A DNA stretch of 36,356 bases. It comes from Streptomyces pacificus. Its GTDB lineage: Bacteria; Actinomycetota; Actinomycetes; Streptomycetales; Streptomycetaceae. Positions within the stretch are counted from its first letter, which is position 1. The number at the start of each line of letters is the position of its first letter. The notes under the pieces were generated by a model. It was not told the DNA's origin. It ran no database searches and saw only the letters and a program-made list of their open reading frames with translations. Both the position numbers and the translations under genes were made by a program. The stretch covers positions 1 to 36,356 of the forward strand of contig NZ_BLLG01000029.1 of the NCBI RefSeq assembly GCF_011766325.1. The letters run 5' to 3'. Below are positions 8,247 through 16,344 of this stretch, piece by piece.

Positions 8247-9074
8247 ATGCCCGACGTGACGAGCCCTGTGGAGATCGGGAGGCACTACGACGAGCGGGCT
8301 CCCATCGGCGACGAGTTCCGCGGCGGCCAGTTGCACATGTGGTACTGGTACGACCGCGACGACGACGCCCCGCTGCCGGAGGCCGTCCACCGCATCACCC
8401 GCAAGGTCACCGACGTCCTGGGCCTGCGGCCCGGGGAGCACGTCCTGGACGCCGGGTGCGGTTCGGGCGAGGCGTCGCTGTACCTGGCCCGGCGCCACGG
8501 CGTGCGGGTGACCGGTGTGACGGTGAGCGAGTACGAACTCGACCGGGCCCGCGAGCGCGCCGTGGCCGCCGGCCTCGCCGACGTGGCCGGCTTCCGGTAC
8601 GGCGACTACATGCGGCTGCCGTTCGAGGACGGCTCCTTCGACGCCGTCCTGGCCCTGGAGTCGCTGCAGAACGCTCCCGACCTCGGGCAGGTTCTCGGGG
8701 AGCTGTTCCGGGTGCTCCGGCCGGGCGGCCGGATCGCCTTCTCGGACTTCAGCCTGGAGAAGGCGGGTGCCGAGCCGGAGCGGGTGGAGCGGTTCATGAC
8801 GACCCTGAAGCTGCCCCTGCTGCCCACTCTCCCGCAGTGGCTCGCGTATCTGCGTGCCGCCGGCTTCGACATCGAGGAGTACACCCAGTGCGGCCCGCGG
8901 GTGTTCGGGATGAAGAGCAAGTACCTCCAGGCCGCGATGGACCGGCGCGAGGGCGTGGCCGGGAGGTTCGGCGAGGCGGACGTCGCGGAGTTCTCCCGCC
9001 TGCACCGCGGGTTCTTCACCCCCCGCAGGGACCAGATCGGCTACGTCGTCGCCTGCGCCCGCAAGCCGCGCTGA
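8247..9074 (+). CDS. class I SAM-dependent methyltransferase
   Basis: A 275-aa cytoplasmic methyltransferase of the small-molecule type. Motif I is VLDAGCGSGEASLYLARR at about residues 67-84, followed by the acidic end of strand 2 (TGVTVSEYELDRARER), the GDYMRLPFEDGSFDAVLALE region near 115-133, and the post-motif 'LFRVLRPGGRIAFSDF'. The C-terminal part, with 'KLPLLPTLPQWLAYLRAAGF', resembles the substrate lid of natural-product O- or C-methyltransferases such as the UbiE/RebM-like group. ATG 8247 lies 10 nt after GGGGAG; TTG 8244 is an alternative. The oxidase and exporter downstream are on the same strand but have their own promoter element at 9121. Methyl acceptor unknown. Confidence 0.9.
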   Translation: MPDVTSPVEIGRHYDERAPIGDEFRGGQLHMWYWYDRDDDAPLPEAVHRITRKVTDVLGLRPGEHVLDAGCGSGEASLYLARRHGVRVTGVTVSEYELDRARERAVAAGLADVAGFRYGDYMRLPFEDGSFDAVLALESLQNAPDLGQVLGELFRVLRPGGRIAFSDFSLEKAGAEPERVERFMTTLKLPLLPTLPQWLAYLRAAGFDIEEYTQCGPRVFGMKSKYLQAAMDRREGVAGRFGEADVAEFSRLHRGFFTPRRDQIGYVVACARKPR

Positions 9075-9120
9075 GCAGGGACGTCCGCAGCCCTGGCGAC
9101 GGTGTTCGCCTCCGCGGACA

Positions 9121-9162
9121 GCAATACGGAAGATGCGTCGCGGCCCGCCGGCGCAGCAGGAT
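9121..9162 (+). promoter_or_regulatory. recurrent GCA-N7-AGA promoter element, copy 3
   Basis: GCAATACGGAAGATGCG starts at 9121 and a -10-like CAGGAT lies at 9157-9162, at the consensus spacing. It sits in the 206-nt gap after the methyltransferase and points to the oxidase/exporter pair starting at 9281. Confidence 0.65.
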
Positions 9163-9280
9163 GGCGGTGGACATCCCTGACCCCCCACGAGCAGCGTCCG
9201 ACGGCCTGCCATGGCCGCTTCGCCCGCCGTGCGGTGGCGCGGCACGAATGAGTGGCGCAGCACGAACGAGGAGACCTTTC

Positions 9281-10672
9281 ATGGTGGACACCAACACGGG
9301 TATCGAGCGGGGCACCGTGCCGGTCGCGCGGTTGCGCGACCTGGTGAGCGGCCGGGTCCTGGTGCCCGGCGACGCCGACTACGAGCAGGCGCGCACCGTC
9401 TACCTGGGCGGGATGGACCAGCAGCCGGCGGTGATCGTGCGGCCGGCCGGCGCCGAGGACGTGGCACGCGTCGTCACCCTGGCCCGGGAAGCCGGACTGC
9501 CGCTGGCCGTCAAGGGCGGCGGGCACAGCATGTTCTGCCTCGACGACGGCGGCATCGTGCTCGACATATCGTCCCTGCGCGACCTTGAGATCGATCCCGG
9601 GACGCGTACGGCCTGGGCCGGAGCGGGCCTGAACGCCGGCCAGTACACCGAGGCCGCCGCCGAGCACGGCCTGGTCACCGGCTTCGGCGACACGGGCAGT
9701 GTCGGCATCGGCGGCATCACCGTCGGCGGCGGCATCGGCTACCTGGTCCGCAAGCACGGGCTCACCGTCGACGACCTGCTGGCCGCCGAGGTGGTCACCG
9801 CGGACGGCAGGCTGCGGCGGGTCGACGCCGAGCACGAGCCCGACTTGTTCTGGGCGATCCGCGGCGGCGGCGGCAACTTCGGCGTGGTGACCCGGCTGAA
9901 GTTCCGGCTGCACGAACTGGGCACCGTCACCGGCGGTCTGCTGCTGCTGCCGGCCACCCCGGAGGTCGTCGCCGGCTTCGTCGAGGCGGCGGAGAGGGCC
10001 CCGGAGGAGCTGTCCACCATCGCCAACGTGATGCCGTCGCCGCCGCTGCCGTTCGTCCCCGAGGAACTGCACGGCACGCCCGTCGTCCTGGCCGTCCTGG
10101 TCTACGCGGGCGAGGGCGAGGCGGCCGAGGCGGCCCTGGCACCGTTCCGCGCCCTGGACACGCCGATCGCCGACATGATCCAGGCGATGCCGTACCCCGG
10201 TGTCTACCCGCCGGAGGAGGACCTCCACCCGGTCGCCGCCGCCCGCAGCCTCTTCACGGACAGCTTCGGCCTCGACGACGCGAAGCTGGTCCTGGAGCGG
10301 ATCGCCTCCTCGAGCGCCGCCATGCCGGCGGTCCAGGTGCGGGTGCTCGGCGGTGCCATGGCCCGCGTCCCTGCGGACGCGACCGCGTTCGCGCACCGCG
10401 ACCGGAAGATCCTCGTCAATGTCGCGGCCATGTACCAGAACCCCGACGAGGCCGAGCTCCACACCCGCTGGGCGGACGAGCTGGCCGCGGCGCTGCAGAA
10501 GGGGGTGCCCGGCGTGTACGTCAACTTCCTCGCCGACGACAGCGAGGCCCGTATCCGGGAGGCGTACCCGGCCGGGACCTGGGAGCGGCTGCGTGCCCTC
10601 AAGCGTGCCTGGGACCCGACGAACCTCTTCCGCCGGAACAGCAACATCCCGCCCGCCGACGAGCCGCGCTGA
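9281..10672 (+). CDS. FAD-linked oxidase, BBE-like, probably monocovalent
   Basis: A 463-aa berberine-bridge-like oxidase that should take hydride from an alcohol or ring carbon and pass electrons to O2. The PCMH-type FAD domain includes VKGGGHSMFCLDDGG at about residues 77-91; its His is the usual 8-alpha-histidyl flavin anchor. The second loop reads GDTGSVGIGGITVGGGIGYL; the Cys that forms the 6-S-cysteinyl bond in bicovalent members is absent, so I infer attachment through His only. 'LFWAIRGGGGNFGVVT' follows. The C-terminal berberine-bridge motif is present as 'YVNFLADD' and 'LRALKRAWDPTNLFRRN'. There is no signal peptide. GAGGAG lies 8 nt before the ATG. It is cotranscribed with the exporter 74 nt downstream, probably on copy 3 of the promoter element. 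Confidence 0.9.
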   Translation: MVDTNTGIERGTVPVARLRDLVSGRVLVPGDADYEQARTVYLGGMDQQPAVIVRPAGAEDVARVVTLAREAGLPLAVKGGGHSMFCLDDGGIVLDISSLRDLEIDPGTRTAWAGAGLNAGQYTEAAAEHGLVTGFGDTGSVGIGGITVGGGIGYLVRKHGLTVDDLLAAEVVTADGRLRRVDAEHEPDLFWAIRGGGGNFGVVTRLKFRLHELGTVTGGLLLLPATPEVVAGFVEAAERAPEELSTIANVMPSPPLPFVPEELHGTPVVLAVLVYAGEGEAAEAALAPFRALDTPIADMIQAMPYPGVYPPEEDLHPVAAARSLFTDSFGLDDAKLVLERIASSSAAMPAVQVRVLGGAMARVPADATAFAHRDRKILVNVAAMYQNPDEAELHTRWADELAAALQKGVPGVYVNFLADDSEARIREAYPAGTWERLRALKRAWDPTNLFRRNSNIPPADEPR

Positions 10673-10746
10673 GGTCCGGGACCCCGCAGAGCCATCGGCA
10701 TCGACACAGACGGGCAGCGGCAGCCCGACGACGAAAGGACTGGACG

Positions 10747-12390
10747 TTGACGACGGACACCGTGCCCCGGGCGGGGCGCCGGGAGTGGATGGGGCTCGCG
10801 ATCCTCGCTCTCCCGGCCACGCTCGTCTCCTTCGACATGTTCGTGCTGCTGCTGGCGTTACCTCAGCTCAGTGCGGACCTGGGAGCGAGCAGCACCCAGC
10901 AGTTGTGGATCATGGACATCTACGGGTTCATGGTCGGCGGCTTCCTCGTCACCATGGGCACCCTCGGCGACCGCATCGGCCGGCGCCGCCTCCTGCTCAC
11001 CGGCGCCGTGGTCTTCGGAATCGCCTCCCTCCTGGCCGCCTTCGCCACCACGCCCGAGATGCTCATCGCCGCCCGCACCCTCCTCGGCATCTCCGGCGCC
11101 ACCCTCGCTCCCTCCACCCTCGCCCTCATCAGCAACATGTTCCGCGACCCCAAGCAGATGGGCACCGCCATCGGCATCTGGGCCGGCAGCTTCTCCCTCG
11201 GCGCCATCGTCGGCCCCATCGCCGGCGGCGCACTCCTCAACCACTTCTGGTGGGGCTCCGTCTTCCTCATCGGCGTCCCCGTCATGATCCTCCTGCTGCT
11301 CCTGGGCCCCACCCTCCTGCCCGAGTACAAGGCGCCCGACGCCGGCCGCCTCGACCTGCCCAGCGTCGCCCTCTCCCTCGCCACCGTCCTCCCCTTCATC
11401 TACGGACTCAAGGAAACCGCCCGCCAGGGACCCGAACCCCTCCCCCTCATCGCCCTCGTCGCCGGCATCGTCGCCGGCATCCTCTTCATCCGCCGGCAGA
11501 AGGCCCTCGAAGACCCCCTCCTCGACCTCTCCCTGTTCTCCAACAAGGCGCTGAGCGGCGCCCTGGTCAGCCTGCTGGCCTTCAGCATGATCGGCGGCGC
11601 GAGCCTGCTGTTCCTCGGTCAGTTCTTCCAGCTCGTCTCCGGGATGACACCGCTGCAGGCGGGCCTCGCGCTGGTGCCGGGTCTGATCGTGTCCATCGCG
11701 GGCATGTCCCTCGCCCCGGCTCTGGCGCGCACGATCCGGCCGGCCTATCTCATCGCGGGCGGCCTGGTGCTCTCGATCGCCGGGTACCTGCTGTACTTCC
11801 TCGCTGAGGCCGACTCCAGCCCGGCGCTGCTGATGACCGGCTTCGCCCTGGCGAGCCTGGGCGGCGGTCCGCTGGTGTCGCTCGGTACCAACCTGGTCGT
11901 CGGCTCCGCCCCGCCGGAGAAGGCCGGTTCGGCCGCCTCGCTCTCCCAGACCAGCAACGAGTTCGGCGCGGGCCTGGGCATCGCCGTCGTCGGCACCCTG
12001 GGGATGGCCGTCTACCGCGGCGAGGTCTCCGGCGCGATACCGGCCGGTCTTCCGGCCGGCGCGGTCGCCGCGGTCGAGGAGAGCCTCGCGGGCGCCGTGT
12101 CGGAAGCCGCCCGGCTGTCCGGCGGCGCGGGTGACGCACTGCTGTCCGCCGCCCGGGGCGCGTTCGCCGGCGGCGTCAGCGCCATGGGCCTGACGGCGAT
12201 GGTCCTCATGAGTGTCATCACCGTCACCGTCATCGCACTGCTCCGGGAGATTCCCGCCTTCGGCGCTGCGCAGGGCGGCGGCGGTCAGGGCCCGGACGCG
12301 TCCGGCGGCCTGTCCGCGGAGCACTCCGGAGAACAGTCCGCGGAGCACTCCGGGGAGCGGGAGGCCCCCGTCGCCTCCGCCAGGGGCTGA
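10747..12390 (+). CDS. DHA2-family MFS drug exporter, 14 TM
   Basis: A 547-aa integral membrane transporter of the QacA/SmvA-like DHA2 type, which exports drugs or endogenous products using the proton gradient. The first TM 'LAILALPATLVSFDMFVLLLALP' and motif A-like MGTLGDRIGRRRLL are clear, as is the motif C-type stretch 'GAIVGPIAGGALLNH'. Alternating hydrophobic segments give about 14 helices. The hydrophilic tail contains a repeated SAEHSGE. The start is TTG at 10747, 8 nt after AAAGGA. Codon 38 (10858-10860) is TTA, so translation should depend on bldA. It follows the FAD oxidase in one unit and is the best candidate for product export and self-resistance in the window. A hairpin at 12413-12440 ends the unit. 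Confidence 0.93.
   Translation: MTTDTVPRAGRREWMGLAILALPATLVSFDMFVLLLALPQLSADLGASSTQQLWIMDIYGFMVGGFLVTMGTLGDRIGRRRLLLTGAVVFGIASLLAAFATTPEMLIAARTLLGISGATLAPSTLALISNMFRDPKQMGTAIGIWAGSFSLGAIVGPIAGGALLNHFWWGSVFLIGVPVMILLLLLGPTLLPEYKAPDAGRLDLPSVALSLATVLPFIYGLKETARQGPEPLPLIALVAGIVAGILFIRRQKALEDPLLDLSLFSNKALSGALVSLLAFSMIGGASLLFLGQFFQLVSGMTPLQAGLALVPGLIVSIAGMSLAPALARTIRPAYLIAGGLVLSIAGYLLYFLAEADSSPALLMTGFALASLGGGPLVSLGTNLVVGSAPPEKAGSAASLSQTSNEFGAGLGIAVVGTLGMAVYRGEVSGAIPAGLPAGAVAAVEESLAGAVSEAARLSGGAGDALLSAARGAFAGGVSAMGLTAMVLMSVITVTVIALLREIPAFGAAQGGGGQGPDASGGLSAEHSGEQSAEHSGEREAPVASARG
12312..12353 (+). repeat. 24-nt-period direct repeat in the exporter tail
   Basis: GTCCGCGGAGCACTCCGG occurs at 12312-12329 and again at 12336-12353, encoding SAEHSGE twice in the hydrophilic C-terminus of the exporter. 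This looks like recent slippage in a non-membrane tail. Confidence 0.8.
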
Positions 12391-12412
12391 GCCGGTACCG
12401 CGACGGCACCGT

Positions 12413-12440
12413 GGAGGCCGCGGCGTCAGCCGCGGCCTCC
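12413..12440 (+). terminator. terminator after the exporter
   Basis: A 12-bp perfect stem pairs GGAGGCCGCGGC (12413-12424) with its complement (12429-12440) around a 4-nt GTCA loop, 22 nt after the exporter stop. Confidence 0.8.
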
Positions 12441-12484
12441 CGCCCTGTGCCGGGAAGAACCCGTCCGCGACGGCGGCCCCCGGG

Positions 12485-12530
12485 CCCCCGGCGGGGCGCC
12501 GGGAGCGGACGGGGCTCGCGGCCCTCGCTC
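12485..12530 (+). repeat. degenerate copy of the exporter 5' coding end
   Basis: Bases 12485-12530 match 10765-10810, inside the start of the exporter gene, at 41 of 46 positions by my alignment. In the same frame the copy reads AGRRERTGLAALA against AGRREWMGLAILA in the exporter. It has no start, continues into unrelated sequence and is not a gene. It looks like the relic of a partial duplication or recombination flanking the exporter. Confidence 0.6.
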
Positions 12531-12717
12531 CGTTCGCCGTAGCGCCTCCGTCGCCGCCGTCCCGTCGGCGGGCCCGGCCATCCCGGGTTCCGGCCGTCCC
12601 GCAGGCGGGATGCGGTCCATGACCGCACTCCAGGAGATGCACCCCGCGCGGCCCCGTGCCGACCATGGCCCGGGTGAGCCGAACGGCCGCCGCGGCGATG
12701 ACGATGGGGAGGCGGAC

Positions 12718-13788
12718 GTGCCTGTTCGGGATGGCTGGGATCTGATGGTCCGACGGGACGACCTCACTGCGGCCGAGATACGGCAGGCTCCAGCGGCCCC
12801 GCTGCGTCCGGGTGAGGTGCGGCTGGCGGCGGAGCGCTTCGCCCTGACCGCCATCACGGCCACCTATGCCCGTCTGGGCGAGTCCGAACTCCCCTTCTTC
12901 GACGCCTTCGCCGCTCCGGAGGGCTATGGTCGCGTCCCGGCCTGGGGCTGTGCCCGGGTCGAGGACTCGCGCCACCCCCGGATCTCCGTCGGAACCAGCT
13001 ACTTCGGCTTCCTGCCCCTGTCGACCCATGTCACCCTCGCGGCCGAGCCGACCGAGCGGGGCTTCGACGACATCGCGCCGGAGCGCGACTACCTGCATCC
13101 GTGGTACCGCGGTTATCTGCGCATCGGGGAGCACGACGCGCGGGACGACCACCGGCTGCTGCTCAGGCCGCTGTACCCGGCGTCCTTCAACCTCGCCGAG
13201 TTCCTGGTACGCGAGCACCCCACGGCCGCCGTGCTGATCACCAGCGCCTCCAGCAAGACCGCCGTGGGGCTGGCCGCGCTGCTGTCGCGCCGGGAGGGCG
13301 TCACCACGATCGGGGTGACCTCCCCGGGCAACCTCGGCTTCGTCCGGAGCCTGGGGCACTACGACATGGTGACCACCTACGACGAGCCGGCCTGGGGCGA
13401 GGTCCCCGAGCCCGTCGTGCTCGTCGACTTCACCGGCGAGGCCGGGCGGTTGTTCTCCGTGTACGAGCGGCTCGGCCCCGCGCTGAAGGACGCGCTGCTC
13501 GTGGGCTACACCCATCCCGGCGCCGAGATCGAACCGCCGGAGGGGCTCACCGCCCCCGAGCCGTGGATCTTCTTCACGCCGTCCGAGGAGCAGCGGCTCA
13601 TCGAGAAGGACGGCGAGGACTCCTACCGGACCCGCTACCAGCGGGCGGAGAACGCCCTCGTCGAGGACGCCCGGTCGTGGCTCTCGATCACCCGGCGGTC
13701 GGGCCCCGACGCCCTCGCCGACACCTACCGTTCGCTGATCGCCGGCGGGCTCCCCGCGCATACGGGCACCGTGGTCACCCCGCGCTGA
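12718..13788 (+). CDS. DUF2855 family protein
   Basis: A protein of about 356 aa of the uncharacterised DUF2855 family, distantly related to medium-chain dehydrogenases/quinone reductases. Visible blocks are 'WDLMVRRDDLT' near the start, 'RVPAWGCARVEDSRHP', GTSYFGFLPLSTHVTL, the nucleotide-fold-like strand-helix AAVLITSASSKTAVGLAALL at about 176-195, and 'VVLVDFTGEAG'. I chose the GTG at 12718 because GGGGAGG lies just upstream and the homology-like part starts there; the frame is open back to ATG 12610, but those 36 residues look non-coding. It may bind NAD(P)H and act on a ketone or quinone, but no reaction is established in my knowledge. A membrane protein of another DUF family follows 87 nt later on the same strand. 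Confidence 0.8.
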   Translation: MPVRDGWDLMVRRDDLTAAEIRQAPAAPLRPGEVRLAAERFALTAITATYARLGESELPFFDAFAAPEGYGRVPAWGCARVEDSRHPRISVGTSYFGFLPLSTHVTLAAEPTERGFDDIAPERDYLHPWYRGYLRIGEHDARDDHRLLLRPLYPASFNLAEFLVREHPTAAVLITSASSKTAVGLAALLSRREGVTTIGVTSPGNLGFVRSLGHYDMVTTYDEPAWGEVPEPVVLVDFTGEAGRLFSVYERLGPALKDALLVGYTHPGAEIEPPEGLTAPEPWIFFTPSEEQRLIEKDGEDSYRTRYQRAENALVEDARSWLSITRRSGPDALADTYRSLIAGGLPAHTGTVVTPR

Positions 13789-13798
13789 TCGGCCACCT

Positions 13799-13834
13799 CC
13801 GTCCCACCCGTCCTCTCCGTCCCACCCGTCCTCC
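13799..13834. repeat. 18-nt tandem duplication
   Basis: The 18-mer CCGTCCCACCCGTCCTCT at 13799-13816 is repeated with one change at 13817-13834, between the DUF2855 and DUF2306 genes. It is likely slippage with no evident function. Confidence 0.75.
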
Positions 13835-13875
13835 GCCTTCTCCATGATCCGTCAGCCGAACGGGAGCGCCCCGCC

Positions 13876-14649
13876 GTGACTCAGACCCAGAGCACACCAA
13901 GACACCTTCCGCCGTCCGAAGAAGCCCCGCCGGTCCGCGCGGGCAGTCCGGGGGCCGGATCGTCCGCCCGGAGCGGGCGCCCGGTCCGCCGGGGCTTCTT
14001 CGGACGCAACTACATCGTCCCGCTCGCCGTGTTCGCCGCGGCCTATCTGCTGTACCAGCTGCCTCCGTACCTGACGCTGGACCCGTCCCGAACGCACATC
14101 GTCCCGCAGTTCCCTCTGCACTACGCGATCCTGGCCGCGCACGTGCTGACCGGTGCGGTGACGCTGGTGACGCTGGTCCTCCAGCTCTGGCCGTGGCTGC
14201 GCCGCAACCACCCGGCGGTGCACCGCTGGAGCGGTCTGCTCTACGTGTTCGGCGGGGCGCTTCCCTCGGCGCTGCTGGCGCTGGCCCTGTTCCCGTTCGC
14301 CTTCAAGCCGGGCAGTGTGGCCGTGCTGATGTCGGGGATCCTGTGGGCGGTGACGTCGGTCGTCGGCTGGGTCCGGGCACGGCAGGGGCGGTACGCCGAG
14401 CACCGCCGCTGGATGCTGTACAGCTTCGCGATCGTCTGGGGCCAGACCGTCTGGGGCTTCGTCATCGGCATGGCGCTGTTCAGCCTGCCGACCGCCATCG
14501 ACGTCAGCTACATCTCGGAGGCGGCCCGCTGGGTCGGCTGGGTCGGCAACCTCCTCCTCGTCCACTGGTGGATCGAGCGGACCGCGCGACGCGGCCAGGA
14601 CCGGGTGTCCGACGGCCGGCGTGCCCGTACCCCCGAGCCTGCCGGGTGA
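13876..14649 (+). CDS. DUF2306 membrane protein
   Basis: A 257-aa integral membrane protein of the DUF2306 type. After a disordered Pro/Ser-rich N-terminus (about 1-40) come roughly six to seven hydrophobic segments: YIVPLAVFAAAYLLYQLP, a second beginning 'LHYAILAAHVLTGAVTL', 'LLYVFGGALPSALLALALFPF', and three more toward the C-terminus. Conserved-looking His-containing pieces on the membrane edge are HRWSGLLYVFGG and HRRWMLYSFAI, which could bind haem or metal, as the family layout resembles small cytochrome-like proteins; this is inference. The start is GTG 13876 and the ribosome site is weak. It ends convergent with the FAD oxidase at 14849. Function not established. Confidence 0.8.
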   Translation: MTQTQSTPRHLPPSEEAPPVRAGSPGAGSSARSGRPVRRGFFGRNYIVPLAVFAAAYLLYQLPPYLTLDPSRTHIVPQFPLHYAILAAHVLTGAVTLVTLVLQLWPWLRRNHPAVHRWSGLLYVFGGALPSALLALALFPFAFKPGSVAVLMSGILWAVTSVVGWVRARQGRYAEHRRWMLYSFAIVWGQTVWGFVIGMALFSLPTAIDVSYISEAARWVGWVGNLLLVHWWIERTARRGQDRVSDGRRARTPEPAG

Positions 14650-14848
14650 CCTTCGGCCGGAAGGCGGACGTGCCCCGTCGTGCGTTCCGGGGCGCCTTGG
14701 GCGTTCCGTTGCGTGAACCCGGCGGCCACGCGACGACGGCTGCGGGAGCGTTTGGGCGGCGGGGCGCCCTCACCACCACCGAACGCCGGGCCCGGTACGG
14801 GATCGGCGTCGTCCGCGCCTTCGGCCGACGGGGCAGACCCGGCCGCTG

Positions 14849-16252
14849 CTACCGTGCGCTTCCGGCCGCCGAGGCGGCGGAGCAGCCCGGGGCGATGTCG
14901 CCGCGGAACAGCCCCTCCGGGTCGACCCGCGCGCGCACCCGGTCGGCGGCCAGGACGGCGTCGGCGTCGAGGTGCCCCTGGGGCTGTTCGAGGCTCGCGA
15001 CGAACGTGGGGGCGGTCCGGCCGGTGTCCCAGGGGCTCAGCGCGCGGCGCACCTCCGCGCAGTGGGCAAGGATCTCCCCGTCCGTGCCGCCGGCCCCCGG
15101 TACGCCGGCACCGGAGTAGGCGAAGCGCGCGTCCAGGTGCCCGAGGGCGCCGGAGTCCGGTGCCGGGGTGCTCAGGCCGCCGCCGAGCTGGCGCAGTTCG
15201 GCGACGGTGAGCGCGGAGTGGGGCCGGTCCACCGTGGCGTGCAGGAACGCGGCGACGCCTTCGTCGCCGAGTTCGCGCAGGAGCAGGTGGTCGCCGAGGA
15301 CGGGGACCGGCTCGGGCGGGTCCATGTGCGTCTCGGGTACGGCGAGCGGGCCCGCCTCGTGCCAGGTGTCCATCAGCGGGTCGGCGAGCGCGCGCAGCGG
15401 GTCGAGCAGTTCGCCGGCCTGGCGCCGGGCCCTTCCGGTGGCGTCTCCGCCCGGGGCGACGACGACACCGTCCAGGCACAGGACGGGCCCGGCGCTGAGG
15501 ACCGCGGGCACCTCGGGGAGTTCGGGCAGGTTCATCACCCGGACGGACGTGGTCGCCTCACGAGGGGCACGCTCGGTCCAGGCCCGCCATCGGGGCAGCA
15601 GCCGGGCGGCCTGCGCGGCCGGCCAGAAGGCGGCTCCGGTGACGACGCCCGTCACCGGGAAGAGGGCGATCTCGACGGCGGTGACGACGCCGAATCCTCC
15701 GCCGCCGCCGCGGAGTGCCCAGAAGAGTTCCGGGTCGCTGTCCGCGTCGACCCGGCGCTGTTCGCCGTCGGCGGTGACGAGTTCGATCGCGCGGACGCTG
15801 TTGGCGGCCAGGCCGGTGTGGCGGGCGTACATGCTCAGGCCGCCGCCCAGCAGGTAGCCGACGGCGCCGACGGTCGGCGAGGAGCCGTGGGGCGCGGCCA
15901 GTCCGTGCGGGGCGGCGGCCTCGACGACCGCGCCCCAGCGGGTGCCGGCGGGAATTCTGGCGATCCGGCGCCGCGGGTCGATCCCGACGTCGCCGGCCGG
16001 TTCGGTGCGGATGAGCAGCGCGTCCCGCATGGGGCGGGCGGTCGCGCAGGCGTGGCCGGTCGCGTGCACCCGCACCCCCAGTCCCCGGGCGCGGGCGCGG
16101 GTGATGGCGGCGCGGACCTCCTCGGTGGAGCGCGCGGTGACGGCCGCCGCGGGGGTGACGGGTGCGAAGAGGTTGAACACCCGGGTGGCCGCCTCATAGG
16201 CCGCCTGCCCGCGCCGCGCGAAGTCCGGGTGGTGCTCGTCGGGGGTGGTCAT
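14849..16252 (-). CDS. FAD-linked oxidase, BBE-like, second copy
   Basis: A 467-aa PCMH/BBE-like oxidase, last gene of a four-gene minus-strand operon. The FAD-anchoring loop reads VRVHATGHACATARPM with the conserved His at about residue 64. The second loop reads HGSSPTVGAVGYLLGGG, so the bicovalent Cys is absent. 'PELFWALRGGGGGFGVVTAVE' is the standard FAD contact. The C-terminal BBE segment is short and degenerate (it ends near 'VRARVDPEGLFRGDIAPG'), without the usual Asn-Tyr motif, so substrate use may differ from the other two oxidases here. The start is ATG 16252 with GGAGGA upstream on the minus strand, 92 nt after the methyltransferase. It probably oxidises the same intermediate handled by the methyltransferase and acyltransferase. 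Confidence 0.88.
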   Translation of the reverse strand: MTTPDEHHPDFARRGQAAYEAATRVFNLFAPVTPAAAVTARSTEEVRAAITRARARGLGVRVHATGHACATARPMRDALLIRTEPAGDVGIDPRRRIARIPAGTRWGAVVEAAAPHGLAAPHGSSPTVGAVGYLLGGGLSMYARHTGLAANSVRAIELVTADGEQRRVDADSDPELFWALRGGGGGFGVVTAVEIALFPVTGVVTGAAFWPAAQAARLLPRWRAWTERAPREATTSVRVMNLPELPEVPAVLSAGPVLCLDGVVVAPGGDATGRARRQAGELLDPLRALADPLMDTWHEAGPLAVPETHMDPPEPVPVLGDHLLLRELGDEGVAAFLHATVDRPHSALTVAELRQLGGGLSTPAPDSGALGHLDARFAYSGAGVPGAGGTDGEILAHCAEVRRALSPWDTGRTAPTFVASLEQPQGHLDADAVLAADRVRARVDPEGLFRGDIAPGCSAASAAGSAR

Positions 16253-16344
16253 GGGCGGCTCCTCCGCAGATGGTGGGTGCCGGTACGGCGGGCCCGCCGT
16301 CCTGGGCGGGGGTGCGGGCCTGCCGTGTCGCGGGCAGGGCGGTG

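Noticed and set aside
12449..12470. Copy of the element facing the DUF2855 gene (GGGAAGAACCC)
   Set aside because: The GCA part is TGT and the downstream hexamer is all G/C.
10858..13845. A 995-codon minus-strand open frame
   Set aside because: It mirrors the exporter and DUF2855 genes; the protein is low-complexity Gly/Glu/Arg-rich, typical of antisense frames in high-GC DNA.
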